DNA of 64,000 bases from JAWPMT01 sp965267435 (GCA_965267435.1 OZ253960.1:3782001-3846000), one strand, 5' to 3'. Positions 16,109 to 25,847 are shown, numbered from the stretch's first letter. Made by a program: numbers and translations. Notes: generated by a model not told the origin, from the sequence alone.

Positions 16109-18460
16109 CTACTCATCCTTCAAACACCTGGCGGGATTGGTGTTGGCAGCCCTGAAAGCCTGACTTCCAACCGTAATCCATGCGATCAGCATAGCCGCGA
16201 GGGCCGCTCCTGCGAAAATCCACCAATCAAGTGATATGCGATATTCGAAATCCTCTAGCCACTTGCCCAGCAGATAATAGGCGACTGGCAAAGCAAAAAA
16301 CGTAGCAACCAGCACGAGCTTCGTAAAGTCAGCACTTAGCATCACAACAATATTGCCCACAGTGGCACCCAGCACTTTTCTGATGCCAATCTCCTTCAAA
16401 CGTCGCTCCGCAGTAAACGCTGCCAAACCAAATAATCCCAGGCACGATATGAGGATCGCGAATCCGGCGAAATAGGAGGACAAACTTCCTACCCGCTGTT
16501 CTGCAGCATACAGCTCCTGATATTCCTGGTTGAGGAATTCGGGCTCGAAGACGAATCCAGGGTTAAACGCTCGATACAGCTCCTCAATCTCTTGCAGATA
16601 CCCACGTTGATCACCAGCAGGCAGTCTAGCAACGATGTTCCAGGTGTACTTGCTAAGGATGAAAAAGGCAGGTTTCACATCGTTGTGCAGCGACTGAAAG
16701 TGGAAGTCCTTGACGATGCCAATGATCTCGTAATCATACCTGTCCCATAGTCGGATGTTCTGTCCGATAGGGTCTTCCAGTCCCATGATCGCCAGTGCCG
16801 CTTCATTGAAAATGATCTTGCTGCTATCCGCACCAAAGTCCTTGCTAAAGGAGCGACCCTGGGCCATCTCAAAACCCATTGTTTCGAAGAGATCATAGGA
16901 GACCCGCATGTTTTCAAACAGTATGCGCTCCTCCGGTGACTTTCCAGGCCAATTCAGTCCACTCGTATTGCTATTGCGTCCCATCATGGAATGCCCAATG
17001 GCACCTGCGTTGATGACCCCCGGCAAGCGCTCCAACTCATCCAGGAACGTGTTGCGCGATTCGTCCACTTTGCCTTCCTGCACGAACATCACTACATTCT
17101 CCTGATCATAACCCAGGTTCTTTGAGAACACGTATTGTACTTGCTTATAAACGACAGAAACGCCAACTATCAAAACGATGGTCAGCCAAAACTGAAAGAC
17201 GACCAATCCCCTCCGGGCCCAAAGCTCGCCAGCGGAGGTTTTGATATCACCTTTCAGCACGACAACTGGCCTGAATGAACTGAGGTACAGCGCCGGGTAG
17301 CTTCCTGCAAGCAAGCCCGTGAGCAGCGTCGTCAGCAGCACCCCGACAATCATCGCCGGTGACAATGCCAACGCAATGGACTTGTCCGTGATCTCATTGA
17401 AAGTGCCCAGTCCAAGCCAAACGATGAACACCGCAAGGATCAATGAAATAAAGGAGATCATCAGAGACTCACCTAAGTACTGGCCGATCAGCGAGTTCCT
17501 TCCCGCACCCACAGCCTTTCTCACTCCTACTTCATGAGCCCTCTTAGAAGCCCGGGCGGTGGACAAATTCATAAAATTGATGCAGGCGATGATCAGAATG
17601 AAGATCGCAATGGCGGAAAACAATCTCACATACTCGATCCTTCCACCATCTGGCACACCGTTGGAATAACTACCGTACAGGTAGCTATCGGAAAATTTCT
17701 TTAGGAACAACTCGACGTTACTGTTCTCGTCACGCTCAGCAATATAGCCAGCGATTTTAGTAGTCACCTCGGCAGGATCAGCTCCCTCGGCGAGCACCAC
17801 AAATGTGCTAGGGCCATTGTTCCCCCACTCATTCACCCAGGAGTTGCGCTGCTTGTAGTCTTCGAAGTTGATCACGAAGTCGAAGACATAAGTGGATTTC
17901 GGGGGAATATTCTCGAATACGCCAGTCACCTGCAAGGGCCTGTCCTGAACATACCGCAGGGTCTTACCAAAGGCCTCTTCGGGGCTCCCAAAGAATCGCT
18001 CTGCCATATCCCGTGATATGCAAACGGCGGTTTTGTCCTTGAGGACATCATCCGCATTGCCGATAAGCAGGGGAAACGAGAAGATGTTGAAGAAGTCCTC
18101 CCCTGCGTGCCAACCTTTTTCTTTGAAGAACTTATCCTCATAAGAGAACTGGTCGTCGGACACCCATGTGGTAACTGCCGCATATTCGATCTCGGGGTAA
18201 TCGAGCTTGAGGTTTTCCGCAAGAATGCCGGGAGTAGAATTAGTGGTGCCGACATAGTCGGAGTAAGTCTGGTACTCCTTCACCCGAAAGAGGCGGTCAT
18301 CTTTCGCGTGGAATTTGTCAACTGCCAATTCATCTGCCACCCACAGGAAGATGAAGAGTGCACAAGCCAGACCGGTGGTGAGGCCCACAATATTGATGAT
18401 GAAGGAGACGCGGTGCCTTAGGAAATTCCTGAAGGCACTCTTGAAGTAGTGAGAGAGCAT
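16109..18460 (-). CDS. ABC transporter permease, MacB/FtsX family
   Basis: A 783-residue protein with two FtsX-like halves. An N-terminal helix (SFIINIVGLTTGLACALFIFL, about residues 18-38) leads to a MacB periplasmic domain (about 45-250) and then three helices near 285-400. A second periplasmic domain (about 450-640) is followed by three C-terminal helices with the LKEIGIRKVLGAT motif (about 690). This double-length form is common in Bacteroidota and works with a separate LolD/MacB-type ATPase, which is not present nearby. Such permeases are mechanotransmitters that export peptides or lipoproteins, or modulate envelope processes. It converges on cvfB with 14 bp between stops. Confidence 0.9.
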   Translation of the reverse strand: MLSHYFKSAFRNFLRHRVSFIINIVGLTTGLACALFIFLWVADELAVDKFHAKDDRLFRVKEYQTYSDYVGTTNSTPGILAENLKLDYPEIEYAAVTTWVSDDQFSYEDKFFKEKGWHAGEDFFNIFSFPLLIGNADDVLKDKTAVCISRDMAERFFGSPEEAFGKTLRYVQDRPLQVTGVFENIPPKSTYVFDFVINFEDYKQRNSWVNEWGNNGPSTFVVLAEGADPAEVTTKIAGYIAERDENSNVELFLKKFSDSYLYGSYSNGVPDGGRIEYVRLFSAIAIFILIIACINFMNLSTARASKRAHEVGVRKAVGAGRNSLIGQYLGESLMISFISLILAVFIVWLGLGTFNEITDKSIALALSPAMIVGVLLTTLLTGLLAGSYPALYLSSFRPVVVLKGDIKTSAGELWARRGLVVFQFWLTIVLIVGVSVVYKQVQYVFSKNLGYDQENVVMFVQEGKVDESRNTFLDELERLPGVINAGAIGHSMMGRNSNTSGLNWPGKSPEERILFENMRVSYDLFETMGFEMAQGRSFSKDFGADSSKIIFNEAALAIMGLEDPIGQNIRLWDRYDYEIIGIVKDFHFQSLHNDVKPAFFILSKYTWNIVARLPAGDQRGYLQEIEELYRAFNPGFVFEPEFLNQEYQELYAAEQRVGSLSSYFAGFAILISCLGLFGLAAFTAERRLKEIGIRKVLGATVGNIVVMLSADFTKLVLVATFFALPVAYYLLGKWLEDFEYRISLDWWIFAGAALAAMLIAWITVGSQAFRAANTNPARCLKDE

Positions 18461-18587
18461 TAGACCAGTTTTTTGAGTTTTTGACCCTTGGGGCTGCTAG
18501 TACTACTCAGCGACTAACCCAAGGTTACAATTCACTACTCAAAGACAGGAAAATTTTTGAAGGGTTGCTTGAGCGTGTGTGTTCCGG

Positions 18588-19208
18588 TTACTTCGATTCA
18601 AGTAACTGGTCCCAGCAGAGGACGAGGTGCGAAAGAAAAAGTCCTTCCATGCGATTGTGCAGGACACGAGAATGAAGGACACTTTCGATTTTGTGATCCA
18701 GACAGCGATGAATGACATCGGCAGTGCCGGGTATAGCCGGCAATGTCAATAGAACAGACTCACTGCTCTCCATCACCTCCTGAAGACGATCGTACTTGCC
18801 CAGGTAGTAGGGCTGCAGCACCGATGGTGATATCTGAAAATTGCAGGAGTTCAACTCACAGGGTTCGATCTCGGCATCCTGTTCCTCTTTGCGGTTATGG
18901 AAATTGACGTTGACGACAGCATCCTCCACTCCCGCACCGGGACGGACCGTAATGTCCATGTACCAGCGAAGCGTCTCGGTCTTTCTGCGGATAAAATGCA
19001 CCTTTTCCAAAATTTGTACCTCCGACAGGCGAAACTCCAGTCCTGCCTGGAGATTACCCTGCAGCAAGGTGCCATTTAAGATCTGGGATTCGAAGACATA
19101 GCGATTGCCCTGGTAGTCCACCTTGTCCATGATCTTGTTGAGCTCATGGAAGGTGTCTTGCATCGGTAAGTTGGTCTCGAATCTCATGGCATAGCTATTT
19201 TGGGTCAA
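18588..19208 (-). CDS. Conserved-looking protein resembling an AraC/PchR sensor domain without the DNA-binding part
   Basis: A 206-residue protein with no signal peptide. The C-terminal half (CNFQISPSVLQPYYL, then LPAIPGTADVIHRCLDHKIE and RMEGLFLSHLVLCW) resembles, by eye, the dimerisation helices that precede the HTH in PchR-type AraC regulators. It stops exactly where the HTH should begin, and no HTH is found in the following bases in any frame. Translation may start at a TTG overlapping the stop of the 93-residue gene upstream (TTGA), or at an ATG at 19187. The TTGA overlap suggests tight co-translation with that partner. It could be a stand-alone ligand-binding protein or a degraded regulator; the family call is tentative. 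Confidence 0.6.
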   Translation of the reverse strand: MTQNSYAMRFETNLPMQDTFHELNKIMDKVDYQGNRYVFESQILNGTLLQGNLQAGLEFRLSEVQILEKVHFIRRKTETLRWYMDITVRPGAGVEDAVVNVNFHNRKEEQDAEIEPCELNSCNFQISPSVLQPYYLGKYDRLQEVMESSESVLLTLPAIPGTADVIHRCLDHKIESVLHSRVLHNRMEGLFLSHLVLCWDQLLESK

Positions 19209-19486
19209 CGTTCGGCATGGACTGCCGTATCCTGGATGAGAAGCGTCTCCTCGGCCTGATAATAGTTAAAGACCAGCGACGGAAACTCTTTCGTCAGCAG
19301 TCTGATCCGTTCGAGCCGTGGTTCCTGCTTCTTGGGGTAGACCAGGAGAAAGCACTCCTCATTGAGCTTCTTCATTTTGGTGAAATTGGCAACCTCAGTC
19401 TCCTGGGCCATCTCAATGACTTTGCTGACCTCAGCCATTTCAGCAGAGGGACCGGCGATCATCAGAAAGTGGGACTTAGCACTCAT
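19205..19486 (-). CDS. Small hypothetical protein coupled to the AraC-like sensor gene
   Basis: A 93-residue soluble protein (begins MSAKSHFLMIAGPSAEMAEV). It appears to alternate strands and helices: a first beta strand FLMIAG, a helix MAEVSKVIEMAQETE, a strand ECFLLVYPKK and a further strand SLVFNYYQ. This is suggestive of a small alpha/beta fold. No motif is recognised. It overlaps the next gene by 4 bp, which argues that it is real and co-expressed. Confidence 0.6.
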   Translation of the reverse strand: MSAKSHFLMIAGPSAEMAEVSKVIEMAQETEVANFTKMKKLNEECFLLVYPKKQEPRLERIRLLTKEFPSLVFNYYQAEETLLIQDTAVHAER

Positions 19487-19557
19487 ACTGGCTTATTTGA
19501 AAAGATTGTAGCGTTATTAGAATTCATAGAAAGGTCCACCTCAGCAGCACCCCCAAA

Positions 19558-20109
19558 TTACTTAGGCGCCTGCACTGGGTATTTCTGAAACAACTTCTTT
19601 GCCGCCTTTTGGATCCGCTTCTTGGCTTTTTTTGGATTGGGCGTCAATGTCCCTATAGCCACTGATTGCCAGATCATCTCATTCTTTTTGGTATCGACCA
19701 AATCGAGTGTCACGGTTCCCGCAGTGTATTCCCTCACGACGACCTCCTCGGATTCCCAGTGGTAGTTTCGCTGGCCCATGTACCTTGGTGCATCGCGGAT
19801 GTCGGTCTCCCGGGTCTGCACTTCCTCTGTGATGTTCACCCCAAGATTAAGGTATAGGTCTCCGCCGCTCTCCACTTGCTGGTACCCCCGACTCTCCATT
19901 TGACCGCTGATGGCGGCCAACAATTCGCTAAGGCCCTCTTCCCTAGGTTTGAATTCGGGAAAGGACTCTACGTCCACTTTCTCGATTTGGAAGGTCTTGT
20001 ATTGGGTGACATCCACATCCTCCATCTGATCGTACGAAACCAGGTACTGCCCCGACAAGGTAAATGTCACTAAAGTGGTGCATAGAATAGTGGTAGCTAA
20101 CTTTTTCAT
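19558..20109 (-). CDS. DUF4136 domain-containing secreted protein
   Basis: A 183-residue protein starting MKKLATTILCTTLVTFTLSG (signal peptide). The DUF4136 pattern is visible: an early VDVTQYKTFQIEKVD strand, a GLSELLAAISGQMESRGYQQVESGGDLYLNLGV segment, a tyrosine/tryptophan-rich middle, and a TVTLDLVDTKKNEMIWQSVAIGTL core near residues 135-155. The Lys-rich tail ends the domain. The role of the family is unknown; members are periplasmic or outer-membrane attached. The upstream ATG 12 codons earlier was rejected because it precedes a normal signal peptide. It sits downstream of another envelope protein of similar build on the same strand. Confidence 0.8.
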   Translation of the reverse strand: MKKLATTILCTTLVTFTLSGQYLVSYDQMEDVDVTQYKTFQIEKVDVESFPEFKPREEGLSELLAAISGQMESRGYQQVESGGDLYLNLGVNITEEVQTRETDIRDAPRYMGQRNYHWESEEVVVREYTAGTVTLDLVDTKKNEMIWQSVAIGTLTPNPKKAKKRIQKAAKKLFQKYPVQAPK

Positions 20110-20209
20110 AGGATTAGGGTTTTCATCTTCTTGGTGAAGGATCAACTACGCCTCTAAGGTAATTGTTACTTCGTAATCATGACTGGGTCTCAATGCCTTG
20201 AAATCAACA

Positions 20210-20941
20210 CTAAGGGACCAGTACTTTTTTCGAGGCCAGCTCATCAGCCATCATCTTGCCAAAATACTTGGCCTCTTTGCTTATGGACTGCGGGTCCTTC
20301 GTCTTCGTCATCGCCGTCCAAACCAGCCTTCCTGTTTCCACATCAAAGAGATCAGACTCGAGAAAGTACGTGGATTTTGTCGTGTAGTAGCCACCAGAGT
20401 GCACAGTGCTTGCCATGTGATGATAAAACTGGTCATAGGTATAGTGATTGGCCAAGGCGTAGTCATAGCCGTAGTTGTAGTAGTTAGCGCCGGGAGGAAT
20501 GGTGTAGGACACAGCGACGTCCACACCCTTACGGTGGTAGACTTTGTCTTGCTCCTCGCGAATGAGACTTATTAAGAGGATGGCATCGAGATCAAACTTC
20601 TGCACACGCTCACGCACACGTGCCTGGAAGTTTTCGGGATCCTCGGCTCTTACCTTATCCATATATTCTTTATTGCTGGCGAAGGGAAATATATCGAACG
20701 TACCGATCGCTTTCATACCACGCATACGAAGCTCCGCGGCCAACTCAGTTTCGACTAAGGCCTTACTTGAGACCTTTGGCGCTAAAAGAATGATGCCTAT
20801 GTTTTCATACGACTTGGGTGTGAGTTCTTTGTCATGCCAGGAGCTCTCGAGCTTTGTGCCCACACACCCGGAGAGGGTCAGAGTCACGGCTAGTATGAAT
20901 AGAACACGACGAGACGCGTGGTTGATATTCTTCATCTTCAT
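20210..20941 (-). CDS. Lipoprotein of unknown function, DUF4136-like build
   Basis: A 243-residue lipoprotein: the signal peptide ends in the lipobox LSGC with Cys26, followed by VGTKLESSWHDKEL. The body has FDLDAILLISLIREEQ, a tyrosine-rich stretch (YYNYGYDYALANHYTYDQF) and FLESDLFDVETGRLVWTAMTKT. That last segment recalls the 'fDvxtgklvW' core of DUF4136-type or lipoprotein assembly-type proteins. The start at 20941 gives a standard signal peptide; 20935 is an equally possible ATG two codons later. It is divergent from the small barrel gene at 21042 and shares its strand with the DUF4136 gene downstream. Confidence 0.75.
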   Translation of the reverse strand: MKMKNINHASRRVLFILAVTLTLSGCVGTKLESSWHDKELTPKSYENIGIILLAPKVSSKALVETELAAELRMRGMKAIGTFDIFPFASNKEYMDKVRAEDPENFQARVRERVQKFDLDAILLISLIREEQDKVYHRKGVDVAVSYTIPPGANYYNYGYDYALANHYTYDQFYHHMASTVHSGGYYTTKSTYFLESDLFDVETGRLVWTAMTKTKDPQSISKEAKYFGKMMADELASKKVLVP

Positions 20942-21041
20942 TGGTTTTTTCAGCCCGTAAAGATGGACGAATTCTCCCAGATTCATTTGACACCTATCAG
21001 GATTTGCGATATTTGGCGAAGCCCAAATCAAGGTTTGATCT

Positions 21042-21638
21042 ATGACAAGCACAATTGTTCAATCTGGAGAATTACCATCCGGGAACCAGCTCATCTCAAA
21101 AAGCCACTTGCTCTTACGATCGATGGTGCTGTTACTGGCCTTGACACCTTTGTCGTTGATGGCTCAGCACGAAGAACATGCGGAGGAAGGTCACAAAGAA
21201 AACAAATGGCGTGCGGCAATCGCCATGATCAACTCTCACGTCCCAGCCATTGACGACGCCAAATCCAGGGCAATCATCCCCACGTGGGGCTTCGATATAG
21301 AATACCGGGTGACGCCGAAAGTGATGGTTGGACTCCTGCTAGATGTCGAGTTGATGCGGTACCGGGTTACTCATGGCGATTTCACAGAACTGGAGAGAGA
21401 ATATCCCGTCACTGTCGGACTTGCGGTATTCTATGAATTTACGCATCATATCTCGCTAGGTACCGCCTTCGCGCGCGAATTTGAGCCCCATGAGAGCTTC
21501 AATATGGTCTCATTCATTGGGGCCTATACGTTTCATCTACCCAACGATTTCGACATTTCTCCGGGCCTCATGTACAACACCCGAATCAATGCCTTCGATA
21601 CGTTCAGTTTTAATCTGGCTATCGGTAAGTCGTTCTGA
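21042..21638 (+). CDS. Small outer-membrane or periplasmic barrel-like protein
   Basis: A 198-residue protein. The hydrophobic stretch SMVLLLALTPLSLMAQ ends at about residue 42 and is followed by a His/Glu-rich HEEHAEEGHKEN segment that could bind metal. The remainder (WGFDIEYRVTPKVMVGLLLDVE, VGLAVFYEFTHHISLGTAF, FIGAYTFHLPNDFDISPGL) has amphipathic strands with closing aromatics, as in small outer-membrane barrels. The N-terminus before the signal core is long, so the true start may be the internal ATG at 21123. It converges on the next barrel gene, with one base between the stops. The function is unknown. Confidence 0.7.
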   Translation: MTSTIVQSGELPSGNQLISKSHLLLRSMVLLLALTPLSLMAQHEEHAEEGHKENKWRAAIAMINSHVPAIDDAKSRAIIPTWGFDIEYRVTPKVMVGLLLDVELMRYRVTHGDFTELEREYPVTVGLAVFYEFTHHISLGTAFAREFEPHESFNMVSFIGAYTFHLPNDFDISPGLMYNTRINAFDTFSFNLAIGKSF

Positions 21639-21639
21639 C

Positions 21640-22281
21640 TTAGTTGCCCATACGAATGGTAACACCGCCGCCCAGCCCGAACTGGAAGAGGGTAGAATAG
21701 CTGCTTACTCCAGCACCAGCACCGCCAGTACCAAAGTAGAAACCACCACCGACAGACTGTACCGCCGACAGTAGATGCGCCTGCATCTTCAATCCAACTC
21801 GGTCACTCGCCCAGATATTGGCTCCAAGTTTGAAGCCCCAGCCGAATTTTGTGCTGCTGTTGGGTTCTCCCGCCTGGGGATTCTTGTTGTCATAGATGAC
21901 TGCGCCTACCATCGCTCCAGCATATCCCTCAAAAGGTCCGCCAGTAGACAGATAGCGACTGCCCCCAACCATGATATAGTTGATAGCTGCCTCAAGTGTC
22001 CTCCGTACATCGCCATCGTCCCAGTAGCGGACGTCTGCTTCCGTGTCCTGACGATAATAAGACACCTCTACACCCATATCATCATAAGGCAGGACTTCAA
22101 TCCCGACGCCCCACTGGTAGCCTCCGTAGATTTTACCTTCTAAATAGCTCGTACTGCTAAATCGAGTGTCAAACCTGTCGTCGAAGACGTAAGCATTGTA
22201 TTGATTGATGCGAATCTCCTGGGCAGATGCTGCATAGAAGCATATCAATAGGGCCAGGGCCAGTAGCGATTTCTTGATCAT
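21640..22281 (-). CDS. Outer-membrane beta-barrel protein
   Basis: A 213-residue protein with a clear signal peptide (MIKKSLLALALLICFYAASAQ). The mature part has eight or so amphipathic strands such as KIYGGYQWGVGIEVLPYDDM and GFKLGANIWASDRVGLKMQAHLL, with a glycine-rich penultimate loop, and ends in a strand. This is the layout of small OmpA-type or opacity-type barrels in Bacteroidota. The specific role is unknown. It is separated by 86 bp from glgP upstream on the same strand but is unrelated to it. Confidence 0.75.
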   Translation of the reverse strand: MIKKSLLALALLICFYAASAQEIRINQYNAYVFDDRFDTRFSSTSYLEGKIYGGYQWGVGIEVLPYDDMGVEVSYYRQDTEADVRYWDDGDVRRTLEAAINYIMVGGSRYLSTGGPFEGYAGAMVGAVIYDNKNPQAGEPNSSTKFGWGFKLGANIWASDRVGLKMQAHLLSAVQSVGGGFYFGTGGAGAGVSSYSTLFQFGLGGGVTIRMGN

Positions 22282-22367
22282 TGGTGCGGATTTTAGTTAT
22301 TACAGTGTCAAAGCTATGGAAAAAATGCGCAACAAGCCCTCCGGGTCGATAGCTCTCAACCTGCTGA

Positions 22368-24917
22368 TCAGAGCATTCCTGACAGTGAAAAGTCCAACTC
22401 CGACTGCCCGTGCGGGTTGTACTCGGGCAAATCAGCTTTCACGGGTGCCGTCTGCCAAATCTCCTCCGCATACTGCTGAATGGTCCGGTCACTGGAGAAC
22501 TTGCCAGAACGCGCCGTATTCAAAATAGACTTCCTCGTCCACTCAAATTCGTCCCTAAACAGTTCCGATACGCGGTCCTGACATTCTATGTATGAATCAT
22601 AGTCCGCCAGCACGAGGTACGGCCCATCATTTCTCAAGGCATCTACCAGTCCCTTGAAAAGATCGTGATCGTAGGGGCTGAAGTAGCCATGGTAGAGCAT
22701 ATCAATGCATTGCTTAAGCTCAGGGTTGTTCTCGTAGTAGGTCCAGGGGTGGTGGCCATCCTGCCATAGCTGCTCCACCTCTTCCACGGTACGCCCAAAA
22801 GTGAAAAAGTTGTCCTCACCCACTTCCTCACGCATCTCGACATTGGCACCATCGAGCGTACCAATAGTCAGCGCGCCATTCATCATGAATTTCATATTGC
22901 CTGTGCCAGATGCCTCTTTACCGGCCGTCGAGATTTGCTCAGACAGATCGGCCGCCGGATAGACATGCTGACTGTTGGTGACATTATAGTCTGGCAGGAA
23001 TACGACTTTCATGCGATCACCTATGTCTGGGTCATTGTTGACGATGTCCCCAACAGCGTTGATGAGCTTGATCATCATCTTAGCCATGTGATAGCCGGGT
23101 GCGGCCTTACCGCCGAAAATGAAAACCCGGGGTACCACGTCGATCGTCGGATCGCGCTTGATCCGATTGTACATGGTGATGATGTGCAGCACGTTCAGGT
23201 GCTGCCGCTTGTACTCATGAATCCGCTTGACCTGCACGTCAAACATGGCGTGGGTGTCGATGTCGATGTCCAAAATGTGCTTGATGTGTTGGGCCAGGTA
23301 CTCTTTCACTTCGAGTTTTGCCGCGCGCCATGCCAATTGGAAGTTGGGATCTTCAGCGCGACTTTCAAGTTGTCGGAGCTTGGACATGTCCCTCAGCCAG
23401 TCGCCCTCCACATTTTCAGCGATCAGGGCAGCCAGCTTGCGGTTGTTGAGTGCCACCCAGCGGCGAGGAGTGACGCCATTCGTTTTGTTGTTAAATTTTT
23501 CAGGCCACATCTCATAGAAATCCCTCATCACGTGGCTCTTCAAAAGCGACGAATGCAATGCCGCCACGCCATTGACCGAGTAGCTGCCGACAGCCGCCAG
23601 ATGCGCCATGCGAATGTAGCGTTCTCCGCTCTCCTCTATGATCGACATCCGTCCTACACGCTGCGGGTCATCAGGGAAGCGCTCCCTTACCTCCTCAAGA
23701 AAATGATAGTTGATCTCCAGAATAATCTCCAGATGCCGTGGCAGCAGCTTATCGAACATCGGCATCGACCACTTTTCCAATGCCTCCGGCAGCAAGGTAT
23801 GGTTGGTGTACGCGAATGTATTCCGCGTCACGTACCAGGCTTCGTCCCAGCCCATGTGATGGATATCCACTAACAGCCGCATCATCTCGGCTACGCCGAT
23901 CGCGGGATGCGTATCATTCAGCTGCAGCGTCATTTTCTCATGGAAGTTGCCAAGGGGATGCTTGCGAATATTGAGATGAAATCGAATGACATCCTGAAGT
24001 GTGGCTGACACGAAGAAGTACTGTTGCTTCAATCGCAGTACCTGCCCAGCCTCCTGGTTGTCATTAGGATAAAGAACTTTTGTGATATTTTCAGACTTCA
24101 CCTTGTCGTCCACTGCGCCGGAGTAATTGCCCTCGTTGAATTTCTGAAAGTCGAAAGACTCTGAAGCCTCTGACTTCCAAAGGCGGAGAATGATAGCATT
24201 GTCTGTTTTGTAGCCCAGCACTGGTGTGTCGTACGGCACGGCCAGGACGACTTCTTCGGGCACCCATCGTACCCGGTACTTCGCCTGGCTGTCAAAACCA
24301 GCCTCGGTGTAGCCACCAAACCCGACCTCCACGCCAGCTTCGATCCGGGCGATTTCCCAGGGGTTGCCATACTTTAGCCATCGGTCGGTGATCTCCACCT
24401 GCCAGCCATCCTTGATCTCCTGGTCGAAAATCCCAAACTCATAACGGATGCCATACCCTACCGCTGGAATATTGAGTGTAGCCATCGAATCCAGAAAGCA
24501 CGCCGCCAGTCTTCCCAGGCCGCCATTCCCAAGCCCTGGCTCTTCCTCTTGCCCAAGTAGGCGGTCCAGGTCCAGCCCGAGTTCTCTCATTGCTCGTTCG
24601 ACCTTGTCGTAAAGACCGAGGTTGAGCAGGTTATTGCCCAGATGGGGACCCATCAGAAACTCAGCTGACAGGTAGCCGACAGCCTTGGAGTCGTGCTCCA
24701 CATACGTTTTGCTGGCATTGAGCCAACGATGGATCATGCGATCGCGTACGGTGTACGCCAAAGCCAGATAAAGGTCATTCTGCGTGGCATTCAGCGGCTG
24801 CTTGCCTTGAATGTAAAAGAGATTGTCGACGAAAGCTCTTTTGAGGGTTTCGACATCTAATCCTGTGCGATCATCTTCTATTTTGACCGAGGGAGCTTGA
24901 AGGGAATTGGCAGTCAT
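22368..24917 (-). CDS. glgP: Glycogen/starch/alpha-glucan phosphorylase
   Basis: An 849-residue GT35 enzyme that releases glucose 1-phosphate from alpha-1,4-glucans. It has the full-length alignment expected of this family: an N-terminal YFSxE-type region (VGYLSAEFLMGPHLGNNL), GLGNGGLGRLAACFLDS near residues 130-145, the LNDTHPAIGVAEMMR block near 337-351, and the PLP site KEASGTGNMKFMMNGALTIG near 665 with the Schiff-base Lys. Length matches the family. No other glycogen genes are adjacent. No allosteric N-terminal extension of the eukaryotic type is obvious. Confidence 0.97.
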   Translation of the reverse strand: MTANSLQAPSVKIEDDRTGLDVETLKRAFVDNLFYIQGKQPLNATQNDLYLALAYTVRDRMIHRWLNASKTYVEHDSKAVGYLSAEFLMGPHLGNNLLNLGLYDKVERAMRELGLDLDRLLGQEEEPGLGNGGLGRLAACFLDSMATLNIPAVGYGIRYEFGIFDQEIKDGWQVEITDRWLKYGNPWEIARIEAGVEVGFGGYTEAGFDSQAKYRVRWVPEEVVLAVPYDTPVLGYKTDNAIILRLWKSEASESFDFQKFNEGNYSGAVDDKVKSENITKVLYPNDNQEAGQVLRLKQQYFFVSATLQDVIRFHLNIRKHPLGNFHEKMTLQLNDTHPAIGVAEMMRLLVDIHHMGWDEAWYVTRNTFAYTNHTLLPEALEKWSMPMFDKLLPRHLEIILEINYHFLEEVRERFPDDPQRVGRMSIIEESGERYIRMAHLAAVGSYSVNGVAALHSSLLKSHVMRDFYEMWPEKFNNKTNGVTPRRWVALNNRKLAALIAENVEGDWLRDMSKLRQLESRAEDPNFQLAWRAAKLEVKEYLAQHIKHILDIDIDTHAMFDVQVKRIHEYKRQHLNVLHIITMYNRIKRDPTIDVVPRVFIFGGKAAPGYHMAKMMIKLINAVGDIVNNDPDIGDRMKVVFLPDYNVTNSQHVYPAADLSEQISTAGKEASGTGNMKFMMNGALTIGTLDGANVEMREEVGEDNFFTFGRTVEEVEQLWQDGHHPWTYYENNPELKQCIDMLYHGYFSPYDHDLFKGLVDALRNDGPYLVLADYDSYIECQDRVSELFRDEFEWTRKSILNTARSGKFSSDRTIQQYAEEIWQTAPVKADLPEYNPHGQSELDFSLSGML

Positions 24918-25073
24918 CGGTGCTGTGGGTTTTATTTAAATTTAGGAGAATACCCACTTAAAATAAAGGGCGCTAGCTTACCAAATCGCCAATTTTTCCC
25001 TCAAAATCCATGAGTTATATCAGGTTCTGCGTATGCTGCGAGATCAGCCCTTGAGCTGGCCTTGATTGATCTT

Positions 25074-25847
25074 CTATAGCGACAGCATCAAACCAAAAGT
25101 GAGGCCCGAAATTCTCTGCGATCGAAGGATGTCCTCCGCACCTTCATCGAATTCCCACTTGACCAATCGGTACCCAGCGTGCACGGAAACAATCTCCAGT
25201 AGACGATACCGCAGGCCAAGAGCGAGCTGGCTTGTGGTTTGCGAGCTGGCTCCGAAACCGCCAATGTTGCCGTAGGCACTGGCATGTAGCTTACCGACCA
25301 CTCTCGCTCGGGCCCGTAAGCCAAGAATGGGGTCCCAGAAGGAACGACTTGTTGAGGATACGCCGGATATAGTGCCACTCGTAGTAATGTCACTATTCCC
25401 ATTGTAGAACTGCACCCCCGGAAGGGCTTCGAGCGTAACTACGTCTCCCCCGTGGAGGCGGAATATGCCTGAGAAGTTGATCAGCGTGCTGTTGACATCC
25501 ACCGAGATCCTATCAATATCCGGACTCGCAGGCTGGTCGCTCGCCGTCAATTCTATGTAGCCAACATCGAGCATCACCCCGAGTTTGCGAATGCGAGCCT
25601 CACCTCTTAGCACAAGCCCTAACTGAAAGTTGTCGAGGAAATCGGGCAGTTCGATTTTGACGGGGTCCGTTGCTCCCTGTGGCAACACTTCCACACCGGT
25701 ATTTCCAGTCCAGAGTGAAGCAGACAAGTCATATTGCCACTTCTCTTCCTCCTGACCAAATGCGGCATGATTTGCCAACACAAAAACCAGCACCAAAAGC
25801 GACCAAATCTTCTGGTTCAACACTTCACTCATCATCAGTCCCTTCAT
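25074..25847 (-). CDS. Outer-membrane barrel-like protein of unknown function
   Basis: About 257 residues with a signal peptide (SLLVLVFVLANHAAFGQ). The mature region is rich in amphipathic strands: YDLSASLWTGNTGVEVLP, FQLGLVLRGEARIRKLGVMLDVGYIEL and QLALGLRYRLLEIVSVHAGYRLV, and it ends with a hydrophobic strand GLTFGLMLSL. This is the pattern of a porin-like or OmpW-like barrel. The start was taken at 25847 because upstream residues do not fit a signal peptide; 25835 is an alternative ATG. It stands alone between glgP and a divergent small lipoprotein. Confidence 0.7.
   Translation of the reverse strand: MKGLMMSEVLNQKIWSLLVLVFVLANHAAFGQEEEKWQYDLSASLWTGNTGVEVLPQGATDPVKIELPDFLDNFQLGLVLRGEARIRKLGVMLDVGYIELTASDQPASPDIDRISVDVNSTLINFSGIFRLHGGDVVTLEALPGVQFYNGNSDITTSGTISGVSSTSRSFWDPILGLRARARVVGKLHASAYGNIGGFGASSQTTSQLALGLRYRLLEIVSVHAGYRLVKWEFDEGAEDILRSQRISGLTFGLMLSL

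Noticed and set aside
18486..18524. CCTTGGG / CCCAAGG inverted repeat upstream of the FtsX-like permease
   Set aside because: Seven-base arms with a 25-base loop and no T-run; too weak to call as terminator or operator.
22935..23873. Plus-strand open frame of 312 codons
   Set aside because: Antisense to glycogen phosphorylase, whose motifs are unambiguous.
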